Assembly (NCBI GenBank): GCA_023387655.1
Contig: JAEWHR010000147.1
Coordinates: forward strand, 1 to 19,080
DNA length: 19,080 nucleotides
Direction: 5' to 3'
From: Bacillota bacterium
Lineage (GTDB): Bacteria > Bacillota > Clostridia > Lachnospirales > Lachnospiraceae
Below the pieces are notes generated by a model. It was not told where the DNA came from, ran no database searches, and worked only from the letters and a program-made list of their open reading frames with translations. Shown here one piece after another: positions 7,794 through 15,629 of this stretch. Positions within the stretch are counted from its first letter, which is position 1, and each line of letters begins with the position of its first letter. The position numbers and the translations under genes were made by a program.

Positions 7794-7837
7794 GAGAAAG
7801 AGGTTGCTCGATTTTAGAGCAACCTCTTTCTCTTCTT
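7794..7837 (+). terminator. Rho-independent terminator after the 6099-7754 gene
   Basis: A perfect 16-bp stem (7794-7809 with 7817-7832) closes a 7-nt loop and is followed by the pyrimidine run TTCTT and an AT-rich stretch. It starts 40 nt after the stop codon and closes the iolG-side transcript. On the minus strand no T-run follows, so it is probably not a terminator for the GH28 gene. Confidence 0.85.
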
Positions 7838-7850
7838 ATATTTATTCTAG

Positions 7851-8090
7851 TACATGAAGTAAATTAATTTCTTCACTTATTAACTTCCTTTTCCTATACA
7901 TGAAGTAAATTAATCTCTCCACTTATTAATATCCTACTCAACATATAAATTGAGTTAATCTCTTCACTTATTAATTCCTTCTCCTACACATGAATTAAAT
8001 TAATCTCTTCATCTATTAACATCTTAATACAATACATGAAGTAAAACTTTTTATCTATTAACTTCCTTCTACATCACATGAATTGAGTTA
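7851..8090. repeat. Degenerate tandem repeat, unit about 46 bp, five full copies plus a partial sixth
   Basis: Units begin near 7851, 7897, 7940, 7987, 8033 and 8075 (spacings 46, 43, 47, 46 and 42). Each starts with a form of ACATGAAGTAAATTAAT, and the first four continue with TCTTCACTTATTAA or a close variant and a pyrimidine-rich tail. Copies differ by point changes and small indels. Together with the terminator they fill the 314-bp gap between the convergent genes. The sixth copy lies over the last codons and stop of the GH28 gene. Not a CRISPR: there are no unique spacers between exact repeats. Confidence 0.8.
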
Positions 8091-9373
8091 ATTTCTTTCT
8101 CAACATAAGATTTCATACTTACATCTACTTCTATTCTAACATCTTCTAATTTTAGATTCTTAACATAATCCGCATATATACCAGATATACTTCCCTTGAT
8201 TTTCCCATCCATTGCATAAGGTCTGATATCGTATCCTTCGATTGGCCACTTTGAAGTCTTTACTAATTCTACCCCTACATTTTGAAAACGTATGTCTTCT
8301 ATGTAATTATCTTCACTTCCTCGAAGTAAAATACCATTCTCTCCTTTACACTCTATATCACGGAATGTAATATTCTTAACCTTACCTGCCTTTACGCCAG
8401 GCTTTCTGTCTAACACGGTAATACTGATTGGTTCTGCTCTTCCCCACCATTCTTCGGAGAAACGCCTCGTTTCTATAGTAATATTAGAAAATACTACATT
8501 CTCAACATTGCCACAGTCTCGTATTTGTACAGAGATTCCTCGATTACTTCGGCTAATTGTACAATTATTTACTACAATATTCTTAAAATCAGATTCCCCT
8601 TCGGTCCCAAACTTTATTGCAGCGCTGGTGGATATTAATGTACAATTGGATATTGTAATATTTTCTGTGGCGCCATATTTTTCATAATCTTTTGTATTCT
8701 TTAAAACAATGCAGTCATCTCCACATTCAATATGACAGTTTTGAATCCGTACATTTTTACAGTGGTCTGGATCAATTCCGTCGGAATTTGCCATTCTCAA
8801 ATTATTTAATATACGGATACCATCTACTAACACATCCTCACAACCAACCATATGTAAAGTCCAAAAAGCACAGTTTGCAAGTGTTACCTCTTTCACTGTA
8901 AGATGCTTTATATTCTCTAATAACAGTAAAGGAACTCTCGGATAATAAGTACCCTCAATATGGTATCCCGAATCTTCCCCGTAAAACATCGATTCATTCC
9001 CATCAATGGTCCCAAAACCTGTAATCCGTATATTCTCTTCCCCATAACTATAGATAAATGCATGAAATGGCTTTCCTGCATATTCACTATTTAAGTAGGA
9101 TGGGAGACCAGATGCGTGAGCGACAATCTTACCATTATTCGCTAAGGCATAGTAATCCTTTAAATCACTGCTTGCTTTTAATACGCACCCAGATTCCAAA
9201 TGCAACTCAACATTTGACTTTAACAAGATAGAACCACTTAAATAAACCTTTCCACCAGATAAAACTACTCTCCCACCACCATTACTTGCACATTCATCAA
9301 TTGCTGCTTGTATGGCTTTGGTATCATTAGTAACTCCATCCCCTTTTGCTCCATATTGTTCTACAATATACAT
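8069..9373 (-). CDS. Glycoside hydrolase family 28 (polygalacturonase-like) protein, cytoplasmic
   Basis: A 434-residue right-handed beta-helix enzyme of the pectin-lyase-like fold. The start YGAKGDGVTNDTKAIQAAID (7-26) is the standard GH28 opening, and NSDGIDPDHC (196-205) and CGDDCIVLK (217-225) carry the expected catalytic Asp198, Asp219 and Asp220. The usual GHG histidine motif is absent: the equivalent strand reads STSAAIKFGTEGES (248-261), and the RIK motif is reduced to Arg285 in SVQIRDCG. No signal peptide is present, so it likely trims imported galacturonide or related oligosaccharides from the end. The ATG at 9373 is preceded by AAGGGAG at an unusually long 13 nt, inside a hairpin. 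It is downstream of the GH38 gene by 117 nt. A rhamnosidase or other GH28-fold specificity is possible. Confidence 0.88.
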   Translation of the reverse strand: MYIVEQYGAKGDGVTNDTKAIQAAIDECASNGGGRVVLSGGKVYLSGSILLKSNVELHLESGCVLKASSDLKDYYALANNGKIVAHASGLPSYLNSEYAGKPFHAFIYSYGEENIRITGFGTIDGNESMFYGEDSGYHIEGTYYPRVPLLLLENIKHLTVKEVTLANCAFWTLHMVGCEDVLVDGIRILNNLRMANSDGIDPDHCKNVRIQNCHIECGDDCIVLKNTKDYEKYGATENITISNCTLISTSAAIKFGTEGESDFKNIVVNNCTISRSNRGISVQIRDCGNVENVVFSNITIETRRFSEEWWGRAEPISITVLDRKPGVKAGKVKNITFRDIECKGENGILLRGSEDNYIEDIRFQNVGVELVKTSKWPIEGYDIRPYAMDGKIKGSISGIYADYVKNLKLEDVRIEVDVSMKSYVEKEINSIHVM

Positions 9374-9382
9374 ATAATTTTG

Positions 9383-9417
9383 AAGGCTCCCTTTTGATAA
9401 TCAACCAAGGAAGCCTT
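9383..9417 (-). promoter_or_regulatory. Leader hairpin that buries the GH28 ribosome-binding site
   Basis: AAGGCTCCCTT (9383-9393) pairs with AAGGAAGCCTT (9407-9417), 10 of 11 positions, around a 13-nt loop. Read on the minus strand, the 3' arm contains AAGGGAG, the only good ribosome-binding site for the GH28 start codon at 9373. On the plus strand a T-rich run follows the stem, but no plus-strand gene ends here. Confidence 0.45.
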
Positions 9418-9490
9418 TTTCTCCTTTCCTAATTTCGCTAAGCAAAACTTATGACAATAACTTATCGGGATCACTGCATTTTAATTATCT

Positions 9491-12400
9491 TTATCTTTTT
9501 ATACGTAATGTTTTTATCTCAAATGGTCTAAACTCTAGTTCAACTGAATCAAAATTTAATTTAAATTCTCTAATAACCTCATTCTCAAGCATCGTTGTCT
9601 CATAAATACTTGTCATTGGCAAACGAACAGAAAGTCGGCACTTTACATGACTCTTATGTGCCTCGTAAAGACGTAGTATCAAGTCATTACTACCATCCTC
9701 AGCAGGCTTTATAGTCTCTATGATCACTGATTTTTCTGATACCGAGAAGAAAGACTGATATCCAGCTTCACCAATCATTGTCTGTATTGGGGTATTAAGC
9801 TCGTACCCACATCTCACAACATCGCTCTCTAAGAAAGAACCGGTATATGGATACATCGAGTACGTAAATTCTTGTATCCCTTTGTCTGCATACATATCCG
9901 GGATTAGCGGTGCTTTAAGTAAGGTAAGCTCGATGCTATTTCCATTCGTACTAACACCATACTTACAGTCATTAAGCACTGCAAATCCTCTTGTAGGTTC
10001 TGCAAGGACGGTATACTTATGGTTGCACACCTCGTAGCGATCCGCATCATAGCGTCTAGAACGATGTGTCGGACGTTTTACATAACCAAACTGGATTTCC
10101 TCGATTGCCTCTTCTGTAAATACTTGTACCGGAAACGCTACCTTAAGTAACTTATGAGATTCCTGCCAATCAACTCTTGTTACAAAATCAATTCGCTTGC
10201 TATGAGGGGTCATAACAATATCCTGCTGTAATAGAGAATCATGTAACTTTCTTGTGACACGTACAATTCCTAATAAAGGGCCATTCTCAATAATCTCTAT
10301 TGTTGCATCATTTGATAAAGTAACCGGTAATTCCTCGTAAAAACTACTGATTTCCCATGCATCATAATCAACATTTACATCCTTATACATTCGAAACTCG
10401 TTACAACACCCTGCTGCAAATTCAGTGCCAAACTCTTTTTCATAAATCTTTGTTATTTGCCCTACTTTATTAACGATTAACTTTAGCTCATGATTCTCAA
10501 GGATTATCTCATCTTGGTGTTGTTTCACCATTACTTCATATCCTTTTAACAGTTTTGATTTTTTCTTATCCTTACTGAGGGTAAGGGTAACATAGCCACA
10601 AGATGGCACCACAACCTCAACATAAACCTTATCTTTTATCTTTTGAGCTGGTAACATCATATCCTGTAGCAAAAAGGCACCGGTATAACCACTTGGCAAT
10701 GGAACAATCATCGTGCGATTCCATGATAGGGAATTGAATACAGTAAGAAACTCTTGATTTTCATTCACATAGTAATGAAGCGAAGTCTCGGTTAACTCAT
10801 TCGCCCCGTCAATGACTCTTTGAAAATCACGTTCTGCTTCTTCCTGAACTCTTGTAATAGAGGTGCCCGGTAAAATATCATGGAACTGGTTGAAAAGTTG
10901 AGTTTTCCAAAGCTCTCGTAACTTTTCATTAGCTTCCTTCTTTATCCCAAGTATACTATTCCAAAACTCAGCTTCCCGTAATGCCACTTCTGCTTTACGG
11001 TTGCCTTTTTTCGTTTTTGCCTGTGCTGTATAGGTTCCTCTGTGCCAGGATAAATAGATTTCCCCTACATAAGTATCTCTAGGATAATCTCGTTTCTCGA
11101 TCTCCTCAAAAAACTCCACAGGGCTTTGCATCTTCGTTCGAGGTGCCCCTTCAAGATCCTTACAACGTCTAGTCATTTCAAGCATCTCTCTGGTTGCCCC
11201 ACCACCGCCATCTCCGAAACCAAATGGGAATAAAAAGGTATCGATATTCTCCTGCTGAACTCTGTCCTCCATCCAGCGCTCATTAAGTAAGAATGGGTCA
11301 AATCTCGAATTATTCTTCTTAAAAAAGTGAGTCAGAATTTTTGTACCATCTATCCCTTGCCAATCAAAGATATTATAAGGGAATTCCTCACACCCCTTTA
11401 ATGCCCTTGCTATCTTTTGTGTAGTAAAATACTTAATTCCACAACCGATAAATATCTGAGGTAGCTGACCAGAAAAACCAAAGCAATCCGGAAGCCAAAC
11501 CATCTTTGTATCACAATTAAGCTCTTCCATAAACCAACGTTTTCCCCACAGACATTGACGTATCAGACTCTCTCCTGAAGGTATATTCGTATCGGACTCC
11601 ACATAAACGCCACCTTCGGGTATGAATTTCCCGTCTTTTACTTTTTGGAGTACTCTCTCATATAGCTCTGGATAATTTTCTTTTAAATTCTCCATGATTG
11701 GAGGTTCACAAAGTAAAAACTTAAATTCCTCATATTCCTCCATTAAGGAAAGTTGTGTTGAAATTGTTCTAGCGCATTTTCTTCTAGTTTCATCCCAATG
11801 CCATTTCCACGCCAAATCTAAGTGAGATTGACCAAATATGGTATATTCCGGTGCTGTCGAACCATTTACACACTCTAATAATGGCTTTAATACTTCTCGT
11901 GCCTGTCGATAAGTTTGATTTCTTTCCTCTAGGGATAATTCAAAATCTACGATTTTCGTAAATCTCTCAAGACCCTCTAATATCTTGGCAGCTCGTAATG
12001 TTTTCGCGTTCAGTGATTCATACAATCGATATAATGCAAAGGCATCTATATAGAGCATAAACGCATCTTCATTCCATATTCCGAATCCAGATTTTCGTAC
12101 CACAACTTGATGCTTCGGTGGTTCAGGTACAGGAATTCGCTCTGGTGGATAAGGTCCTCCATTTTCTAATCTTGGTCCATGCCCTGAATAACTTTCAATT
12201 AAAAGTGTATAATGCTCTCCACCATCTGCCTTACGTGTAAGTGTAATACCATCATGCTGTAGGTCTTTCGCACCTGCCACTGTCCCATTTACAAAGACAA
12301 GCATTTCTCCTCCAACATCTGGTCGTAAGTAAATTCGATGTCCCTTCGCTTCCTTTGGAAGAGTAAATTCAGTACGAAACCACCCATATTCCCACTTTTC

Positions 12401-12580
12401 TCCCCATGTCTTTCCTTCCGGCATAGGATGAAATTCTTGCTTCATTGCCTCTTCATAAGATAGACGATCTTTTGTAACCATTCCATCAAATGATATGGTA
12501 TCTAATTCTTGATAAAAGTGTCTTGGAAGTTCCTCAAGCCATATACGAATTCGTTTTAACCATTCTTCCTTTAGTTTCAT
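9491..12580 (-). CDS. Glycoside hydrolase family 38 alpha-mannosidase
   Basis: A 1029-residue retaining, zinc-dependent alpha-mannosidase of the size usual for bacterial GH38. After an N-terminal beta domain (to about 240) the catalytic domain starts at FGQSHLDLAWKWHWDE, with zinc ligands His253 and Asp255 in HLD. VWLPDCFGFSGQLPQI gives the nucleophile and zinc ligand Asp365, and QFHDILPGTS near 565-574 gives the last zinc ligand His567. HRGTYTAQAKTKKGNRKAE (513-531) is also characteristic. The C-terminal third is the beta-sandwich region. There is no signal peptide, so it acts in the cytoplasm, probably on imported mannose-containing oligosaccharides. ATG at 12580 has GGAGG 9 nt upstream. 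It lies 38 nt after the unknown 226-residue gene and 117 nt before the GH28 gene on the same strand. Confidence 0.95.
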   Translation of the reverse strand: MKLKEEWLKRIRIWLEELPRHFYQELDTISFDGMVTKDRLSYEEAMKQEFHPMPEGKTWGEKWEYGWFRTEFTLPKEAKGHRIYLRPDVGGEMLVFVNGTVAGAKDLQHDGITLTRKADGGEHYTLLIESYSGHGPRLENGGPYPPERIPVPEPPKHQVVVRKSGFGIWNEDAFMLYIDAFALYRLYESLNAKTLRAAKILEGLERFTKIVDFELSLEERNQTYRQAREVLKPLLECVNGSTAPEYTIFGQSHLDLAWKWHWDETRRKCARTISTQLSLMEEYEEFKFLLCEPPIMENLKENYPELYERVLQKVKDGKFIPEGGVYVESDTNIPSGESLIRQCLWGKRWFMEELNCDTKMVWLPDCFGFSGQLPQIFIGCGIKYFTTQKIARALKGCEEFPYNIFDWQGIDGTKILTHFFKKNNSRFDPFLLNERWMEDRVQQENIDTFLFPFGFGDGGGGATREMLEMTRRCKDLEGAPRTKMQSPVEFFEEIEKRDYPRDTYVGEIYLSWHRGTYTAQAKTKKGNRKAEVALREAEFWNSILGIKKEANEKLRELWKTQLFNQFHDILPGTSITRVQEEAERDFQRVIDGANELTETSLHYYVNENQEFLTVFNSLSWNRTMIVPLPSGYTGAFLLQDMMLPAQKIKDKVYVEVVVPSCGYVTLTLSKDKKKSKLLKGYEVMVKQHQDEIILENHELKLIVNKVGQITKIYEKEFGTEFAAGCCNEFRMYKDVNVDYDAWEISSFYEELPVTLSNDATIEIIENGPLLGIVRVTRKLHDSLLQQDIVMTPHSKRIDFVTRVDWQESHKLLKVAFPVQVFTEEAIEEIQFGYVKRPTHRSRRYDADRYEVCNHKYTVLAEPTRGFAVLNDCKYGVSTNGNSIELTLLKAPLIPDMYADKGIQEFTYSMYPYTGSFLESDVVRCGYELNTPIQTMIGEAGYQSFFSVSEKSVIIETIKPAEDGSNDLILRLYEAHKSHVKCRLSVRLPMTSIYETTMLENEVIREFKLNFDSVELEFRPFEIKTLRIKR

Positions 12581-12618
12581 TGAAAACTACCTCCTCTTTC
12601 GAAAGACTTTCCACCTTC

Positions 12619-13299
12619 TTAGTCAAAATACTTTTTAATTTTTTCTAATTCTGCATTAACCCTTTTTGGTATACTCACACACAATTCTTCATAAGTCATA
12701 AAGATCGATTGATCATATACTTTTTTCTGAAAACTTAAGGTTGGCTCAAACGAAAACTTATCCTTGATATATTGCTCAACTCTTTGCTGTAACAAAGGGG
12801 TAGTCACTATTTGATCTGCAAACATATCTTGAACTAAGACCCCTGCACTTCCTGCTGTTTTATTACAAGCTTCATACCAATTCGGAACCAATCGCACTAG
12901 GTTTCCTTCTGGCAAAAAAGCATGCTTACCTGGTTGTGCATAGACAATAAGATGATTCTTATCCTCTACAACGACCTCTCCAGTCACAGGAGAGACCATC
13001 TTTAAATACTTTCCATGAAAGCTTCCCTCTGCATCTACTACATTCCCATCATAATCTATGTACATCCAAAGGTGTTCCAACTCATACAAATGTTCAATAT
13101 CATAATCATACCATATCGCATATTCTATGATAAAATCCACCTTTTCTTTCTCTACTATTACCTGCCTTTTAGGGAAGGAAACACTCTGTTTACTTTCACG
13201 AAAAACAGTATATCCAATTCCTGTTACTTCGAATGGCTCATTCTCATCAAACATAATATAAGGTTGATAATCTAATGCAAGTTCTAAGTCACTTTTCAT
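12619..13299 (-). CDS. Conserved-looking hypothetical protein of unknown function, 226 aa
   Basis: I do not recognise this protein. It is soluble, acidic, without signal peptide or membrane helix. The most distinctive stretch is around residues 73-98, with ELEHLWMYIDYDG followed by DAEGSFHGKY; it is dense in His, Glu, Asp and aromatic residues and could be a metal or substrate site. The C-terminal 45 residues look helical and charged. The open frame extends upstream to a TTG at 13323, but the ATG at 13299 is preferred because AGGAAGGG lies just ahead of it and the TTG has a poor site. It starts 26 nt after the MgtC-family stop codon and ends 38 nt before the GH38 start, so the three are probably one transcript. 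Confidence 0.75.
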   Translation of the reverse strand: MKSDLELALDYQPYIMFDENEPFEVTGIGYTVFRESKQSVSFPKRQVIVEKEKVDFIIEYAIWYDYDIEHLYELEHLWMYIDYDGNVVDAEGSFHGKYLKMVSPVTGEVVVEDKNHLIVYAQPGKHAFLPEGNLVRLVPNWYEACNKTAGSAGVLVQDMFADQIVTTPLLQQRVEQYIKDKFSFEPTLSFQKKVYDQSIFMTYEELCVSIPKRVNAELEKIKKYFD

Positions 13300-13325
13300 G
13301 ATAATTTCTATCCCTTCCTGCAATA

Positions 13326-14006
13326 CTAGATTTCTTCGACATACTTCACACCTTCCACTTGTCCTATCTCATGTAATATGGCGGAATGTGGTTGTTTTTT
13401 TGCTAGTCGTATGGTAGCTAAAATAGCAGTTCCCGATTCCTGCACTGCACCGGTACGATCTATCTCAAAATCCGTAATCTTCATCTTATTTTCTTTGGTA
13501 TATCGAATAAAATTACCGATATCTGTAGTCTTTTCTAATTCAAGATATAAGAGAATCACCTTTGTAGTTGCCATTACTCTTTCATCTACATTATGCATCG
13601 TATCCATTGCAAAAAATATTAAGATAGTTCCTATAATAGCACCGGGATAGAATCCAATCCCAAGAGCCAAACCAATACAGGCTGCTGCCCAAAGTCCTGC
13701 CGCTGTTGTTAAGCCTTTCACACGGTTATGCACGGTTACAATGATAGTTCCAGCTCCTAGAAAACCTATCCCACTAATCACTTGCGCACCCATTCTGGCT
13801 GGGTCTCCTGTTTGATAGCGCTCACAGATAAATTCATTGGTCATCATAACTAGCGCAGCCCCAAGGCAAACAAGCATATAAGTACGAAATCCTGCAGGTC
13901 GTTTTTTACGTCCCCTCTCAATTCCCAGAACCCCTCCACATAGTAGTGATAACGAAAGCCGAAGGAGAGTTGTTCCTATGTCCCAATCATTCCAAAATTC
14001 AATCAA
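13326..14006 (-). CDS. MgtC/SapB family membrane protein
   Basis: A 226-residue inner-membrane protein. Residues 1-140 form the MgtC domain with about four to five hydrophobic segments and the family motifs GIERGRKKRPAGFRTYMLVC (28-47), ISGIGFLGAGTI (77-88) and VKGLTTAAGLWAA (96-108). Residues 140-226 form a soluble alpha/beta tail like the ACT-type domain of this family. MgtC of Salmonella modulates F1Fo-ATP synthase and magnesium starvation responses; in Gram-positive saprophytes the role is unclear and transport is unproven. The start is TTG at 14006, supported by AAAGGA 8 nt upstream and by the lack of another start before the first membrane segment. It is followed closely by the 226-residue unknown gene. 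Confidence 0.9.
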   Translation of the reverse strand: MIEFWNDWDIGTTLLRLSLSLLCGGVLGIERGRKKRPAGFRTYMLVCLGAALVMMTNEFICERYQTGDPARMGAQVISGIGFLGAGTIIVTVHNRVKGLTTAAGLWAAACIGLALGIGFYPGAIIGTILIFFAMDTMHNVDERVMATTKVILLYLELEKTTDIGNFIRYTKENKMKITDFEIDRTGAVQESGTAILATIRLAKKQPHSAILHEIGQVEGVKYVEEI

Positions 14007-14033
14007 CTCTTTATTCCTTTCTCTGATAATTTA

Positions 14034-14067
14034 AGGGGTTATCCCAAAATAAGTTGCGATAACCCCT
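14034..14067 (-). terminator. Hairpin after the HAD-like gene, probable weak terminator
   Basis: AGGGGTTATC (14034-14043) is perfectly complementary to GATAACCCCT (14058-14067), loop 14 nt. It begins 19 nt after the HAD-like stop codon on the minus strand and is followed only by TTAAATTAT, so termination may be partial. It ends 27 nt before the MgtC-family start codon, which leaves little room for a separate promoter. Confidence 0.55.
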
Positions 14068-14086
14068 CCATCTCTAGTTAATAAAA

Positions 14087-14611
14087 TTATTCCAGTGAAG
14101 CATTTAATTTCTCGATTAATGCGAATAACTCTTCTGGTTGATGAATGATATAGTCTGCTACTTCATCCTCATTTGCAGGATTCATATCATACCTCGGAGA
14201 CCAGTCAAGTAAAATAGAAGTAATTCCGAATCGATTTGCGCCGGCTATATCTTTTCTAACATTATTGCCCACCATAACAATTCGTTTCTTATCCTTTTCC
14301 GTCAGATTATTTTTCATCATTGCATCCTCAAACATAATCTGCTCTGGCTTTTGCAATCCTACAATTTCAGAGATTGTTCGAGTATGAAAACAATAACCTA
14401 GCCCGTTCTCTTCATATACATTGGTAAACGATTGTTCCTCACCATCTGCTACCATAGCAATTGTATAGCCTGCATCATAAAGGGCTTTCAGGGTTTCCCC
14501 TGCTCCAGGTATTAGTTCGGCATGAATCACAATGCCCTCTTTGTCCCTTACTTCAGTACCTTCGTCTATAATGGTATCTCCACTATCTGTAAAGATAATT
14601 AACTTCTTCAT
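14087..14611 (-). CDS. HAD-like hydrolase with an atypical motif I
   Basis: A 174-residue small protein of the haloacid dehalogenase fold without a large cap domain. Motif I reads IIFTDSGDTIID: Asp9 as nucleophile, but Gly11 where most phosphatases have the second Asp, as in DxGxT subfamilies. Motif II is weak (AMVADGEE near 52-59), motif III is Lys88 in GLQKPEQIMFEDA, and motif IV is VGNNVRKDIAGAN (114-126) with Asn in place of the usual first Asp. The fold is clear but catalysis as a standard phosphatase is uncertain. ATG at 14611; the site GGTG upstream is weak. It starts 16 nt after the ATPase stop codon, so it is the last gene of the transporter operon, followed by a hairpin. Confidence 0.82.
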   Translation of the reverse strand: MKKLIIFTDSGDTIIDEGTEVRDKEGIVIHAELIPGAGETLKALYDAGYTIAMVADGEEQSFTNVYEENGLGYCFHTRTISEIVGLQKPEQIMFEDAMMKNNLTEKDKKRIVMVGNNVRKDIAGANRFGITSILLDWSPRYDMNPANEDEVADYIIHQPEELFALIEKLNASLE

Positions 14612-14627
14612 ACAATCACCATGCCTT

Positions 14628-15629
14628 TCAGTTTATATCATATGCAAATCCCCTTAAATCCAGTTCTTCAGCTCTATGACATGCCACTTTTCTTCCATCT
14701 GGCATTTGCCGTAACTCTGGCGATTCGTTTACACAACGATCCACACAGTAACGACAGCGTTCATGGAAATAGCACCCACTTGGTGGATTCGCTGGATTTG
14801 GAATCTCTCCTTGTAATGGAATTCTATCCATCTTAATGTTTGGATCAGCCACCGGAACCGCTGATAGAAGCGCTTCTGTATATGGATGCATCGGCTTTGC
14901 AAACATCTTTTCTGTATCTGAAAACTCAACCATCTTACCAAGATACATAACTCCTACCTTATCAGAAATATGCTCTACAACAGATAAGTCATGGCTGATA
15001 AAAAGATATGTTAAGTTCATATCTCTTTGTAAATCCCTAAGTAAATTGATTACCTGAGCTTGAATGGATACGTCAAGAGCAGATACTGCTTCGTCACAGA
15101 CGATAACCTGTGGTTCTAGGACAAGTGCTCTTGCAATTCCAATTCTCTGTCTTTGACCTCCGGAAAAGGCATGGGGATAACGCTTTAGATATGACGTATT
15201 TAACCCAACCTTAGCAGCCATATCCATCGCAATAGCATCCATCTCACTCTTAGGCATCTTCGGATAATTTGCCTTTAGTGGCTCTTCAATAATATCTAGA
15301 ACTGTCATTCTTGGGTCAAGAGAGGAGTACGGATCTTGGAAAATCATCTGGATTTCCTTACGTATCTTTTTCATGGTCTTCTTATCCACATTTAAAAAGT
15401 CGTATTCCGTCCCATCCTTGGCTGTATAAATAACAGATCCTTCCGAAGCCGGTATCCCTTTTACAATACAACGGCCTAGCGTTGTTTTACCACAACCGGA
15501 TTCCCCAACAATCCCTATCGTTTCTCCCTTTTTCACATCAAAACTTACATCGGTTACTGCTTTTACACAGACGTTTTTGGAGGTAAACCTTTTGTGTATG
15601 TTTTTTACTTGCATTATGACATCACTCAT
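14628..15629 (-). CDS. Opp/Dpp-type ABC importer, ATP-binding subunit (OppF/DppF class)
   Basis: A 333-residue cytoplasmic ATPase that powers the importer with its partner at 15622-16659. Walker A is GESGCGKT (42-49), the signature is FSGGQRQRIGIARAL, and Walker B is VIVCDEAVSALD, followed by the switch histidine in FISHDLSVV. The C-terminal oligo_HPY region holds the Cys-rich stretch CYFHERCRYCVDRC and a later Cys (VACH), a pattern that in the DppABCDF family is tied to an iron-sulfur cluster. The frame is open to an ATG at 15677, but GGAGGAG 6 nt before the ATG at 15629 decides the start. That start overlaps the end of the preceding ATPase gene by 8 nt, implying translational coupling. Confidence 0.93.
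   Translation of the reverse strand: MSDVIMQVKNIHKRFTSKNVCVKAVTDVSFDVKKGETIGIVGESGCGKTTLGRCIVKGIPASEGSVIYTAKDGTEYDFLNVDKKTMKKIRKEIQMIFQDPYSSLDPRMTVLDIIEEPLKANYPKMPKSEMDAIAMDMAAKVGLNTSYLKRYPHAFSGGQRQRIGIARALVLEPQVIVCDEAVSALDVSIQAQVINLLRDLQRDMNLTYLFISHDLSVVEHISDKVGVMYLGKMVEFSDTEKMFAKPMHPYTEALLSAVPVADPNIKMDRIPLQGEIPNPANPPSGCYFHERCRYCVDRCVNESPELRQMPDGRKVACHRAEELDLRGFAYDIN

Noticed and set aside
7851..8090. CRISPR array
   Set aside because: Units are contiguous and diverged, with no constant repeat separated by unique spacers and no cas genes nearby.
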